Positions 26,387 through 33,841 of a stretch of 64,000 nt of DNA are shown here, piece by piece. The DNA is from Bordetella parapertussis (lineage in GTDB: Bacteria > Pseudomonadota > Gammaproteobacteria > Burkholderiales > SG8-41). The position numbers were made by a program, and so were the translations under genes. The stretch spans positions 62,001-126,000 of the forward strand of contig CAMATZ010000007.1 of assembly GCA_945861275.1 (NCBI GenBank), read 5' to 3'. Numbering within the stretch: the first letter of the stretch is position 1; every line of letters starts with the position of its first letter. The notes beneath the pieces were generated by a model that was not told the DNA's origin, did no database searches, and saw only the letters and a list, made by a program, of their open reading frames with translations.

Positions 26387-26460
26387 GTAGGGCGCAATCC
26401 TATTGCGCCGCATGGATGACCTGCGCAAAACACATTCGGCGCAATAGGATTGCGCCCTAC
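26387..26460. repeat. REP pair (GTAGGGCGCAAT family), inverted
   Basis: GTAGGGCGCAATCCTATTGC...GCC and its inverted partner ending CCCTAC, with about 25 bases between (CATGGATGACCTGCG...). The stem loop is CCT/AGG rather than CCC/GGG, shared by both arms. It lies between divergent SMP-30 and enoyl-CoA hydratase genes. Confidence 0.88.
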
Positions 26461-26579
26461 TCCATGATCCCTCCCGGCGGAAAAGCATACGCTTACAAAC
26501 GATTAAGGGCTAGCGTAGCATTTCCCCAGTGGCGGATTGCGTGATACGCTTATACAACGTAATTTTTAAGGAGCGAACC

Positions 26580-27353
26580 ATGGCCTACGAACATATCCTG
26601 GTCGACAACGAAGATGGCGTCGCCATCCTCACACTCAACCGGCCTGAGAAACTGAACGCGATGAACCGCAAGTTGGGGCAGGAACTGCACCACGCGATGA
26701 AGCAGGCTGAAGCGGACGATAGCATAGGCTGCATCGTGATCACCGGCGCTGGCGAACGCGCCTTTACCGCGGGCGGCGATATTCACGAGCAGTTGTCAAA
26801 TGATGCAAAGTTTTCAGACGATCAACTGGATGAGATGCGCGACAACAAGATGCGCTTTGAAATTTCCGCCTGCGCAAAGCCGGTCATCGGCATGGTGAAC
26901 GGCCTCGCCTATGGCGGTGGCGCGGTGCTGGTGTCGTCGCTCGATATGCGGGTGGGCTGCGAGGGGTCAAAGTTCCGCTTTCTGGCCGCTGCCTATGGCC
27001 GCATCAACAGCACCTGGACCCTGCCCAATCAGGTGGGTTGGCCGATGGCCAAAGAGCTGCTGTTTACCGCGCGTATCGTGGAAGCGGAAGAAGCCTTTCG
27101 CATCGGGCTGCTAAACCACCTGGTTCCGCGCGCACAACTGCGCGAAAAGACCATGCAAATCGCCAAGATGATCGCCGCCAACCACCGCGGGGCGGTTGTG
27201 GGCATCAAAGCTTTAATGTTGCAGCAAATGAGTCTGGGACTGGAAGCGCAGTTCGATGCGGAGCACGAATACACCACGCACGTACTGCGCGGGGCGAAGG
27301 CCAAGGATGCGTTCCCCGAATTCATGGCGCGCAAGGGCCTGGTGTCCGGCTAA
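26580..27353 (+). CDS. Enoyl-CoA hydratase/isomerase-family protein (crotonase fold)
   Basis: A 257-residue crotonase-fold enzyme starting at ATG 26580 with AAGGAGCG upstream. The N-terminus HILVDNEDGVAILTLNRPEK is typical; the oxyanion-hole segments are AFTAGGDIHEQ and GLAYGGGAVLVSSLDMRV. The first catalytic Glu position of enoyl-CoA hydratase falls in GRINSTWTLP, without an obvious Glu, so it may be an isomerase or hydrolase-type member. A FKBP gene starts three bases after its stop. Confidence 0.85.
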   Translation: MAYEHILVDNEDGVAILTLNRPEKLNAMNRKLGQELHHAMKQAEADDSIGCIVITGAGERAFTAGGDIHEQLSNDAKFSDDQLDEMRDNKMRFEISACAKPVIGMVNGLAYGGGAVLVSSLDMRVGCEGSKFRFLAAAYGRINSTWTLPNQVGWPMAKELLFTARIVEAEEAFRIGLLNHLVPRAQLREKTMQIAKMIAANHRGAVVGIKALMLQQMSLGLEAQFDAEHEYTTHVLRGAKAKDAFPEFMARKGLVSG

Positions 27354-27355
27354 TC

Positions 27356-27838
27356 ATGAACAGTAATTTTCCTATTCACACTGCATTTTTGAAATGCGTC
27401 CTCGCTGCCACCGTTGCCGGTGGCTTGCTCATGGCCGGCGCGACACCAGCCCTAGCGCAAGCCAGCGCTGACGCCACGCTCGCCGCGGCGGCAAAAGAAC
27501 CCGGCGCCAAAGTGACTGCCAGCGGACTGGTCATTCGTATGCTCAAGGAAGGCGGTGGTACTCAGCCCACCGCGTCATCCACCGTCAGAGTGCATTACAA
27601 GGGCACCTTTCCCGATGGCAAGGAGTTCGACAGTTCCTACAAACGCGGCGAGCCGATTGAGTTTCCGCTGAGCGGCGTGATCAAATGCTGGACCGAGGGC
27701 GTCGCCCTGATGAAGATCGGCGGCACCGCAAAGCTCACCTGCCCGTCATCGATCGCGTACGGCGCGCGCGGTGCAGGCGGCGTGATTCCTCCGCACGCGA
27801 CCCTGGTGTTTGAGGTGGAGCTGCTGGGCGTGCGCTAA
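27356..27838 (+). CDS. FKBP-type peptidyl-prolyl cis-trans isomerase, exported
   Basis: A 160-residue protein that speeds proline isomerisation during folding. A signal peptide (LAATVAGGLLMAGATPALAQ) is followed by a short alanine-rich linker and one FKBP domain from about residue 58: VRVHYKGTFPDGKEFDSSY, then GVIKCWTEGVALMKIGG, SIAYGARGAGGVIPPHATLV and EVELLGV. Cys replaces the usual Gly/Pro after VI in VIKCW. It probably acts in the periplasm. It is translated from the same message as the enoyl-CoA hydratase, two bases downstream. Confidence 0.9.
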   Translation: MNSNFPIHTAFLKCVLAATVAGGLLMAGATPALAQASADATLAAAAKEPGAKVTASGLVIRMLKEGGGTQPTASSTVRVHYKGTFPDGKEFDSSYKRGEPIEFPLSGVIKCWTEGVALMKIGGTAKLTCPSSIAYGARGAGGVIPPHATLVFEVELLGVR

Positions 27839-27841
27839 CGT

Positions 27842-28696
27842 TTAATCGAAGAATGCGAAAGCCCGGGTTTCGATGCTTTCGCGCGGCGGCGCGTCTGCGG
27901 GCGTTGCCGGATCGTCGAACGCGCTGTGCGCAGTGAAGCGCGAGGGCTTGCCGGCATCGGAATCGAACACCTTGAACACCAGCGCCTCGTGACGTTCCAT
28001 TTGCGGGAAGTAGAACCAGGTGTGCGCTGGATTATGCGCAATGTGATAAACCTCGCCGGTGCGATCCTTGTAGCGCCGCTCAACCTTGATGAAACCCTTT
28101 TTCGGAATGGAGCGGCCATCGCAGATGCCGAGCGGATCGATCAGCACCGTGCCGCGGATCGGCCGCCACACCTGAATGATGGCCCAGCGTTTGCCGAAGC
28201 GGCGCTCGGCCTCTGCATCGCCGATGATTTCACGCAGCCGCCGCGGCGCGGACGCCTCGGTATAGTCGTTGTGCACGCCCTTGACGGTAGGCCGCGCGCC
28301 CAAAGACTGCTGCATCTGCTCATCACTGACGCGCAGGGTGTGGTCGAACACCCGCACTTCGGCGGCGCCGGAATGCTTCCTGATCAGCGCCTGCACCTCC
28401 AGGTCGTAGACGCTGGTGCGCTCGGCCTCGTCGGTGAAGTCTTTGACCTGCGTCAGGTGATCGACGAACACAAATCCGTGCGTATCAAGCTTGAAGGTGT
28501 TGCGCAACGGCCTGCCGTTGCGCACGTGCATCTCGTGCTGCTTGTATTGCGGCGCGACCGCCATGTGCGCCATCTCCGGCCAGTCGATGTAGCGCACCGG
28601 CGGCACGCCGGTGTCGACAATATAATTGAAGAAGGCGCGAATATTGCCCGACGTGTCGATCGTTTCGGTGGGCGGCACTTCAGCGATAAGCGGCAT
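27842..28696 (-). CDS. CmcJ/NvfI-family oxidoreductase-like protein
   Basis: A 284-residue protein. Motifs of the CmcJ/NvfI group (2-oxoglutarate oxygenase-like proteins, many of unknown reaction) are visible: VHNDYTEASAPRR, WAIIQVWRPIRGTVLIDPLG, CDGRSI, TWFYFPQMERHEALVFKVFD and TAHSAFDDP. His and Asp in HNDYT are likely iron ligands, with a distal His in TAHSAF. ATG 28696 has GCAGGAAC upstream. It converges with the FKBP gene and diverges from the HpcH aldolase gene; a role in the same pathway as the aldolase is possible but not shown. Confidence 0.78.
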   Translation of the reverse strand: MPLIAEVPPTETIDTSGNIRAFFNYIVDTGVPPVRYIDWPEMAHMAVAPQYKQHEMHVRNGRPLRNTFKLDTHGFVFVDHLTQVKDFTDEAERTSVYDLEVQALIRKHSGAAEVRVFDHTLRVSDEQMQQSLGARPTVKGVHNDYTEASAPRRLREIIGDAEAERRFGKRWAIIQVWRPIRGTVLIDPLGICDGRSIPKKGFIKVERRYKDRTGEVYHIAHNPAHTWFYFPQMERHEALVFKVFDSDAGKPSRFTAHSAFDDPATPADAPPRESIETRAFAFFD

Positions 28697-28838
28697 AGGA
28701 TGTTCCTGCGGTGGTGTATTGAGCATGATGATAGCGCTTTTTTCAAAACTGCGCGCACACCACACGAATCCGCCATCCCGGATGTACAATTGCGCCAGAC
28801 CTTTCATCGGGCAACAACACCACTAAGGGAAACAACTC

Positions 28839-29642
28839 ATGCGTATCAACCGCGTAAAGAAACTCTGGCGTGAAGGCAAATCATCTGTTGGCGGGTGGCT
28901 TTCAATTCCACACTGCGTTCAGGCCGAGGTGATGGCCCATACCGGGCTCGACTGGCTGTGCATCGACATGCAGCACGGCTGCATCGACTACTCGGATGTG
29001 GTGCCGATGCTGACCGCGATCTCCACCACCAGTGTGATGCCGTTTGTGCGCGTGCCGTGGAACGAACCGGCAATGATCATGAAGGTGCTGGATGCGGGGG
29101 CCTATGGCGTGATCGTGCCGATGGTGAGCAACCGCGCGGAAGCCGAGCGCGCGGTCGCCGCCTGCCGTTATCCGCCGGTGGGCATGCGCAGCAACGGGCC
29201 GAATCGCGTGATGCTCTACGCCGGGCCCGACTATCAAAAGCACGCGAACGACGAAGTGGCGTGCATCGTGATGATTGAAACACCCGAGGGCATCGAAAAG
29301 ATGGACGAGATCATTTCCACGCCCGGCGTGGACGCCGCCTACATCGGCCCGACCGATCTGGCGCTGGCGCTGGGACTGCCGCCGGTGATGGATAACGACG
29401 AACCGAAACACGTCGCCACGGTCAACCGCATACTCGAAGCCTGCAAGCGTCACAAGAAAGTCGCCGGCATGCACACTGCCAGTTCGAAGTTCACGCAACG
29501 TTATCTGGATCAGGGTTTCCAGATGGTGATGCTCGGCACCGATCGCAGCGGCATGTCGAACTACTTCAAAGCCGAAGTCGGCCGCCTTACCGGCTGGACG
29601 CCGCTGACGCCGGGCAGCGCGCCGGACAAAGGCGGTTACTGA
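28839..29642 (+). CDS. HpcH/HpaI-family class II aldolase
   Basis: A 267-residue pyruvate-type aldolase that cleaves 4-hydroxy-2-oxo acids with a divalent metal. The signature segments are GLDWLCIDMQHGCIDYSDV, PFVRVPWNEP, GAYGVIVPMVSN, IVMIETPEGIEKMDEI and YIGPTDLALALGLPP, in the same order as in HpaI and 2-keto-3-deoxy-L-rhamnonate aldolase. AAGGGAAACAACTC precedes the ATG. The downstream genes are on the opposite strand, so it is probably monocistronic. Its hydroxy-oxo-acid substrate is not identifiable. Confidence 0.9.
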   Translation: MRINRVKKLWREGKSSVGGWLSIPHCVQAEVMAHTGLDWLCIDMQHGCIDYSDVVPMLTAISTTSVMPFVRVPWNEPAMIMKVLDAGAYGVIVPMVSNRAEAERAVAACRYPPVGMRSNGPNRVMLYAGPDYQKHANDEVACIVMIETPEGIEKMDEIISTPGVDAAYIGPTDLALALGLPPVMDNDEPKHVATVNRILEACKRHKKVAGMHTASSKFTQRYLDQGFQMVMLGTDRSGMSNYFKAEVGRLTGWTPLTPGSAPDKGGY

Positions 29643-29666
29643 GCGACGTACTGAGCGCGCGGCGTG

Positions 29667-29924
29667 TCAGCCGCCGCTCAACGCCTGAAAAATCACCACC
29701 TCGTCAGCCGCACTCAGCGGCTGCGACAGTGCGTTCACCTGCTCGCCGTTGACGAAAATGCGGATATGACGGCGCACGCGCTCCTGCTCGTCGATCATGC
29801 GAAAGCGTATGCCGGGGTATTGATGCTCAAGGTCCATCAGCAGTATCGCGAGTGTTGCGCCGCTGGCCTCGGCATGACTGCTCTCGGTGTATGAGCGCAG
29901 CGCGCTCGGAATTAACACTTTCAT
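29667..29924 (-). CDS. MoaD/ThiS-family ubiquitin-like protein
   Basis: An 85-residue beta-grasp protein (start MKVLIPSALRSYTE) that ends in the diagnostic di-glycine ALSGG, the form that is adenylated and thiocarboxylated for sulfur transfer. RHIRIFVNGEQVNALSQPLS and DEVVIFQ are typical of MoaD/ThiS-like proteins. No E1-like MoeB/ThiF partner or cofactor gene is nearby. It lies downstream of the BNR-repeat protein on the same strand, with a palindromic element between them. Such MoaD-BNR pairs occur in other genomes, but their shared job is unclear. Confidence 0.82.
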   Translation of the reverse strand: MKVLIPSALRSYTESSHAEASGATLAILLMDLEHQYPGIRFRMIDEQERVRRHIRIFVNGEQVNALSQPLSAADEVVIFQALSGG

Positions 29925-29960
29925 TTTGGATTCATCGAACAATTGCACGCATCAACAAGT

Positions 29961-30044
29961 CTGTCGTTCCCGCGCAGGCGGGAACCCATGCAATGTCGCA
30001 AGTGGCAACTGTGTTATGGGTTCCCGCCTGCGCGGGAACGACAG
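29961..30044. repeat. Palindromic element pair (TGTCGTTCCCGCG family), copy 3
   Basis: CTGTCGTTCCCGCGCAGGCG, core ATGTCGCAAGTGGCAACTG, then the inverted arm GGTTCCCGCCTGCGCGGGAA ending ACGACAG. It separates the BNR protein from the MoaD-like gene, so it may be transcribed between the two cistrons. Confidence 0.88.
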
Positions 30045-30072
30045 AGAAGAGGTATTTCACTTTATTTGGAAA

Positions 30073-31263
30073 TCAAAACACCACCGCTTCCACCGCATAA
30101 ATCTCCGGCAGATTTCGCGCGATACAACCCCACTTGCGGCCTTCGTCACGGCTCATCCACAGTTCGCCGCTGGTGGTGCCGAAGTAAAGACCAACGGGAT
30201 CGCGCGTGTCGCCCGTCATGCACTGCCGCTTCACCGTCCACCAGCCCTGGGTTTTGGGCATGCCCGCATCCAGCCGCTGCCAAGTCTTGCCGCCATTGCG
30301 CGTGACGTACACCGCGGGCTTGCCATCCGGGCTGGTGCGCGGCCACACGCCACTACCATCCATCGGAAACACCCACGCGGTATTGTCGTCGCGCGGATGC
30401 ACCACCAGCGGGAAACCTACATCGCCAACTTTTTTCGGCATGGTTTTGCCGATGCGCACCCAGGTATTTGACGGCCTGTCGATGCGGTAAATGCCGCAAT
30501 GATTTTGCTGATAAATACGCTCCGGATTCGACGGACACAGGCGCAGGCAGTGCGGGTCGTGACACGTGGGGTTCGAGGCATCCAGGCCGTAACCCTGAAC
30601 CACCTCCATGCCGTCGATCAGCACCCGCCAGGTGGCGCCGCCATCCAGCGATTCATGCACCCCGCCGCCCGACATGGCGATATACAAATGTTTGGGGTCG
30701 CGCGGATCGACAATGATCGAATGCAGCTTCGGGCCATCGGGTGTGCCGTCCTGCACCGTGCCCATCCACTCGCGATACTGCGGATCGTCGTTGATGGTCG
30801 AATACGGCGCCCACGTGACACCGCCGTCTGCGCTGCGGAACAGGCCCTGAGGCGACGTTCCCGCGTACCACACATTGGGTTCGTTCGCGTGTGCCGGCGT
30901 GAGCCAGAATGTGTGATCCACCGCGCGTCCCGTTTCGCCTTCCGGCGCCTTGGCGAATGCGGGCGGCTGCGCGGCTTCCGTCCATGTTTTTCCCATGTCT
31001 GTCGAACGAAACACCGTCGGGCCAAGGTGTCCGGTCTTCGCCGCCGCCAGTAACGTTCGCTTGTCGCGCGGGTCGAGCACCAGATGGCTGATGGTGTGGC
31101 CGAGAAAATGCGGGCCATCGACGCGCCATGTTTTGCGTGCCGCGTCACCGTGATAAATCCACGCGCCTTTGCGGGTGGCGACCAGTACCACGGTACGTTG
31201 CGCGCGTGCGGCCGGGGCTTTTTTTCGAACTGAGGATTTCGTCGCTTTGCTTGCCATCATCAT
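30073..31263 (-). CDS. BNR/Asp-box repeat protein (sialidase-like beta-propeller)
   Basis: A 396-residue beta-propeller with at least five Asp-box repeats: STDMGKTW, SADGGVTW, SLDGGATW, TRNGGKTW and SRDEGRKW. These form surface turns in sialidases, glycosidases and Vps10-type proteins and do not by themselves prove hydrolase activity. The N-terminus is lysine/arginine rich and has no signal peptide, so a cytoplasmic location is likely. The catalytic Tyr and Arg triad of sialidases is not recognised. It is followed by the MoaD-like gene on the same strand. Confidence 0.75.
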   Translation of the reverse strand: MMMASKATKSSVRKKAPAARAQRTVVLVATRKGAWIYHGDAARKTWRVDGPHFLGHTISHLVLDPRDKRTLLAAAKTGHLGPTVFRSTDMGKTWTEAAQPPAFAKAPEGETGRAVDHTFWLTPAHANEPNVWYAGTSPQGLFRSADGGVTWAPYSTINDDPQYREWMGTVQDGTPDGPKLHSIIVDPRDPKHLYIAMSGGGVHESLDGGATWRVLIDGMEVVQGYGLDASNPTCHDPHCLRLCPSNPERIYQQNHCGIYRIDRPSNTWVRIGKTMPKKVGDVGFPLVVHPRDDNTAWVFPMDGSGVWPRTSPDGKPAVYVTRNGGKTWQRLDAGMPKTQGWWTVKRQCMTGDTRDPVGLYFGTTSGELWMSRDEGRKWGCIARNLPEIYAVEAVVF

Positions 31264-31286
31264 CTCCTTGTTTAAATGCGCAACAT

Positions 31287-31811
31287 TTACTTTTCAGCCG
31301 CCGCTTTCAGATTCGCCAATCCCGACTCAAAATCTTTGCCGACCATGCTGTCCATGCTCACAAACACCTGTATGAGCTTGGACATGAAATTCGCCGGACC
31401 GTCCATTGTCCATACGACCTGGGTCGTGTCGCCCTGCACTGCCAGCGTGAACTCAACGGTGTTGTGCGCCTCGAACGGTTTCAGAAAATCGAGCTTGAGC
31501 GTGATCTTCGATGAAGGTATCGACTCGGTGATTTCCATGCTGCCCTGGCCAACGTCCTTGTTGCCTTCCCACGCATAGTGCGCGCCTTTGCCGCTGGTCG
31601 TGGCGCCGAAAGTGCGCTTCATTGCCGGATCTTTTTTCTCCCATGGCGACCATGCACCCCACGCCTTGAAGTCGTTGATCAACGCAAACACCTTTTCCGG
31701 CGGTGCCTTGATGGCAGCCGAGCGCTGAACGCGGAAGATGTCGGGCTTGGTTGCGGCGAATATTAATACACCGACGATTAACACCGCGACGACGATGCCT
31801 ATGATTTTCAA
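31287..31811 (-). CDS. SRPBCC/polyketide-cyclase-like lipid-binding protein
   Basis: A 174-residue protein with one N-terminal membrane segment (IGIVVAVLIVGVLIFAA, residues 3-20) and a START/SRPBCC helix-grip domain: PPEKVFALINDFKAWGAWSP, then WEGNKDVGQGSMEITES, DFLKPFEAHNTVEFTL and MDGPANFMSKL. The membrane anchor places the domain at the inner membrane. Members bind hydrophobic ligands; no catalytic activity is implied. The gene lies 23 bases downstream of the BNR protein start region on the same strand. Confidence 0.8.
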   Translation of the reverse strand: MKIIGIVVAVLIVGVLIFAATKPDIFRVQRSAAIKAPPEKVFALINDFKAWGAWSPWEKKDPAMKRTFGATTSGKGAHYAWEGNKDVGQGSMEITESIPSSKITLKLDFLKPFEAHNTVEFTLAVQGDTTQVVWTMDGPANFMSKLIQVFVSMDSMVGKDFESGLANLKAAAEK

Positions 31812-31844
31812 AATGAGTTTCTCCCGTTTAAGATCGAATCACCA

Positions 31845-32549
31845 TTAAGCTTCGAGAACTTCCCAGCGTTTGTTGCGCCACAGGTACATCAGCTTCGATA
31901 TTGCGCGCACGCCCGCGTCCTGATGCGCGCGCTCGGTGTTAGCTCGCAGGTTACGTACGTTTTCAATCGGTTTTAATCCCGTAAACCACAGGATGTCGCG
32001 CGTGGGCGCCGCGGCAACGATTTCGCCGCCGTAGCGTAATTTTTCTTTTTCCCAAAAATCAGCGTCGAGCATCATGCAAGGCTCCAGCTCGCCGCCGTTG
32101 GCGAGCTTGCCCACAAACGCGATCGGGCGCTCGACGGTGATCCTGGGATAACGCCGGCGGAAATTTGCCACGGCAAGCCGCAGCAACTGGTCGCGCGCGA
32201 TTCCCAGCGTTTTCAGGTCACGTTCAGAAAGGTAGCGAAAGCCGGCATCGGCATCGAACGCGTAACGAATATCCAGATCGCCGACAAAGGTGTCGATCAA
32301 TGGCAACATGTCCGGTTGATTCTCCAGCCCGGCTACCGTCATCCCGGTAAGCGGCTTGATATCCTGAATCTTGCGTATCGCGCCGGTGTATGAACGCACC
32401 AGCGGCACAATTTCGTCCTTGCCACCGGCGGGAGGCGCCATCGCCGTCGCATCAGCAGGCTTGGCCTGCTGTGCGTGCGTGGGCACACTTGCCGCGCAGG
32501 AGATTGCGGCGAGCAGGCTCAAGGTTAGTTTTCGTCGTTGCTGTTGCAT
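31845..32549 (-). CDS. Secreted DUF1444/YtpQ-like protein of unknown function
   Basis: A 234-residue protein with a signal peptide (LTLSLLAAISCAASVPTHAQ). The mature part contains DLDIRYAFDADAGFRYLSER, LKTLGIARDQLLRLAVANFR and GGEIVAAAPTRDILWFTG, resembling the DUF1444 (YtpQ) family of UPF0354 proteins. That family is usually cytoplasmic, so export here is unusual. No catalytic motif is recognised. It lies 33 bases upstream of the SRPBCC gene on the same strand, a probable two-gene unit of cell-envelope proteins. Confidence 0.55.
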   Translation of the reverse strand: MQQQRRKLTLSLLAAISCAASVPTHAQQAKPADATAMAPPAGGKDEIVPLVRSYTGAIRKIQDIKPLTGMTVAGLENQPDMLPLIDTFVGDLDIRYAFDADAGFRYLSERDLKTLGIARDQLLRLAVANFRRRYPRITVERPIAFVGKLANGGELEPCMMLDADFWEKEKLRYGGEIVAAAPTRDILWFTGLKPIENVRNLRANTERAHQDAGVRAISKLMYLWRNKRWEVLEA

Positions 32550-32653
32550 GATTTCTCAGACTTGAGGCTAATGCTTTTGACTTTGATTTCGTCAACGGAC
32601 ACATTTTATGCGCCTCGTCCTGCGGCGTCGCATCTCATTGGACGAAAGTATCG

Positions 32654-32666
32654 TAACTGTTTGTTT
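32654..32666 (+). repeat. AT-rich interspersed 13-mer, copy E
   Basis: AACTGTTTGTTTT followed by CATTTATATTTTTC and preceded by GAAAGTATCGT, the extended form shared with copies B and F. It lies upstream of the amidohydrolase gene in a 207-base gap between divergent genes. Confidence 0.55.
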
Positions 32667-32756
32667 TCATTTATATTTTTCAATCGAGAACAAAAGACGA
32701 CACAGCGCCGTGTGGTATGCTTGCGCCGCTAATTTTTGGTTTTATCACGGTCACTC

Positions 32757-33656
32757 ATGAACCCACCCGCAAACAGCGCGCCGCCGTGCGCGCCACCCGA
32801 TTTTAATCCGCGCAAACCGAAACTCACACTACCCCTGCTCGCCTGCGACACGCATGCGCACATCCTGGGGCCGATTGCGCACTACGCCTATTCACCGGCC
32901 CGTGTCTACACGCCACCCGATTGCCTGTTGACCGACTACCAGAAAATGCTCGCCACATTGGGCGTCGCGCGCGCCGTGCTGGTGCAGCCGAGCGTCTACG
33001 GCAGCGACAACACGGTGATGCTCGAAGCGATGAAGGCTGCCGGCAGTGCGTTTCGCGGTGTCGCCGTGGTGGAAGACGACATCGCCGGAGATGAGCTCGC
33101 CCGGCTGAACACCGCTGGCGTGCGCGGTGTGCGTGTCAACATCGTCGATGTCAAAGATCGCAAACCCGGCACCTTGCCGATGGCGCAACTCGTAGCACTC
33201 GCCCAACGCATCGCGCGATTGGATGGGGGCTGGCACATGGAATTTCTGATGCACTGCGATGAGTTTCCCGACCTGGATCGCACCTTCGCGGATTTTCCGG
33301 TGGACATCGTGCTCGGCCATCTGGGCTATATGAAAACCGACAAAGGGCTGAACGATCCCGGCTTTCAGGCACTTCTGCGCCTGATGAAAGCGGGCAAGGC
33401 GTGGGTCAAGCTCACCGGCCCCTATCGCATCACCACGCAAGCCATGCCGCACGCCGATACTGATTCTTTTGCGCATGCACTGATTGCCGCAAACGCCGCA
33501 CGCGTACTGTGGGGCAGCGACTGGCCGCATGTGATGGTGAAAAGCGCGATGCCTAATGACGGCGACCTGTGTGATTTGCTGTCGAGTTGGATACCCGATG
33601 CCGCGACGCGCGAGCAGGTGCTGGTTAAGAATCCGGCGAAGCTTTACGGGTTTTAA
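32757..33656 (+). CDS. Amidohydrolase-2 family TIM-barrel hydrolase (PDC hydrolase-like)
   Basis: A 299-residue metal-dependent hydrolase or decarboxylase. The first metal motif is CDTHAH near residue 33; later ligands lie in MEFLMHCDE and LGHLGYMKTDKG, and the fourth motif is WGSDWPHVMV with the last Asp. This order is seen in 2-pyrone-4,6-dicarboxylate lactonase (LigI) and related aromatic-acid enzymes. ATG 32757 is favoured over the ATG seven codons upstream because homologues begin near a proline-rich stretch. A palindromic element and a ThDP enzyme follow. Confidence 0.85.
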   Translation: MNPPANSAPPCAPPDFNPRKPKLTLPLLACDTHAHILGPIAHYAYSPARVYTPPDCLLTDYQKMLATLGVARAVLVQPSVYGSDNTVMLEAMKAAGSAFRGVAVVEDDIAGDELARLNTAGVRGVRVNIVDVKDRKPGTLPMAQLVALAQRIARLDGGWHMEFLMHCDEFPDLDRTFADFPVDIVLGHLGYMKTDKGLNDPGFQALLRLMKAGKAWVKLTGPYRITTQAMPHADTDSFAHALIAANAARVLWGSDWPHVMVKSAMPNDGDLCDLLSSWIPDAATREQVLVKNPAKLYGF

Positions 33657-33705
33657 AACTATTCGCTACACAGGATGCGTAGGACACAAAGACGATTGCG
33701 GGCAA

Positions 33706-33797
33706 CCCCACCCCCATCCCAACCTTCCCTCTGAAGGGGAAGGAGTCCCACATAGCTCCCCTCCCCTTCAGGGGGAGGGCTAGGGTGGGGGTAGGGT
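33706..33797. repeat. Mosaic palindrome (CCCTTCCCCTTCAGGGG type)
   Basis: Two facing arms, CCCCACCCCCATCCCAACCT at the left and AGGGCTAGGGTGGGGGTAGG at the right, around two complementary units TCCCTCTGAAGGGGAAGGAG and CTCCCCTCCCCTTCAGGGGG. It lies between the amidohydrolase and ThDP-enzyme genes and may terminate or attenuate transcription. Confidence 0.7.
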
Positions 33798-33841
33798 AAA
33801 AAAAATGCCCATTCACTAGCAAGCCACAGAGGAATACCCCA

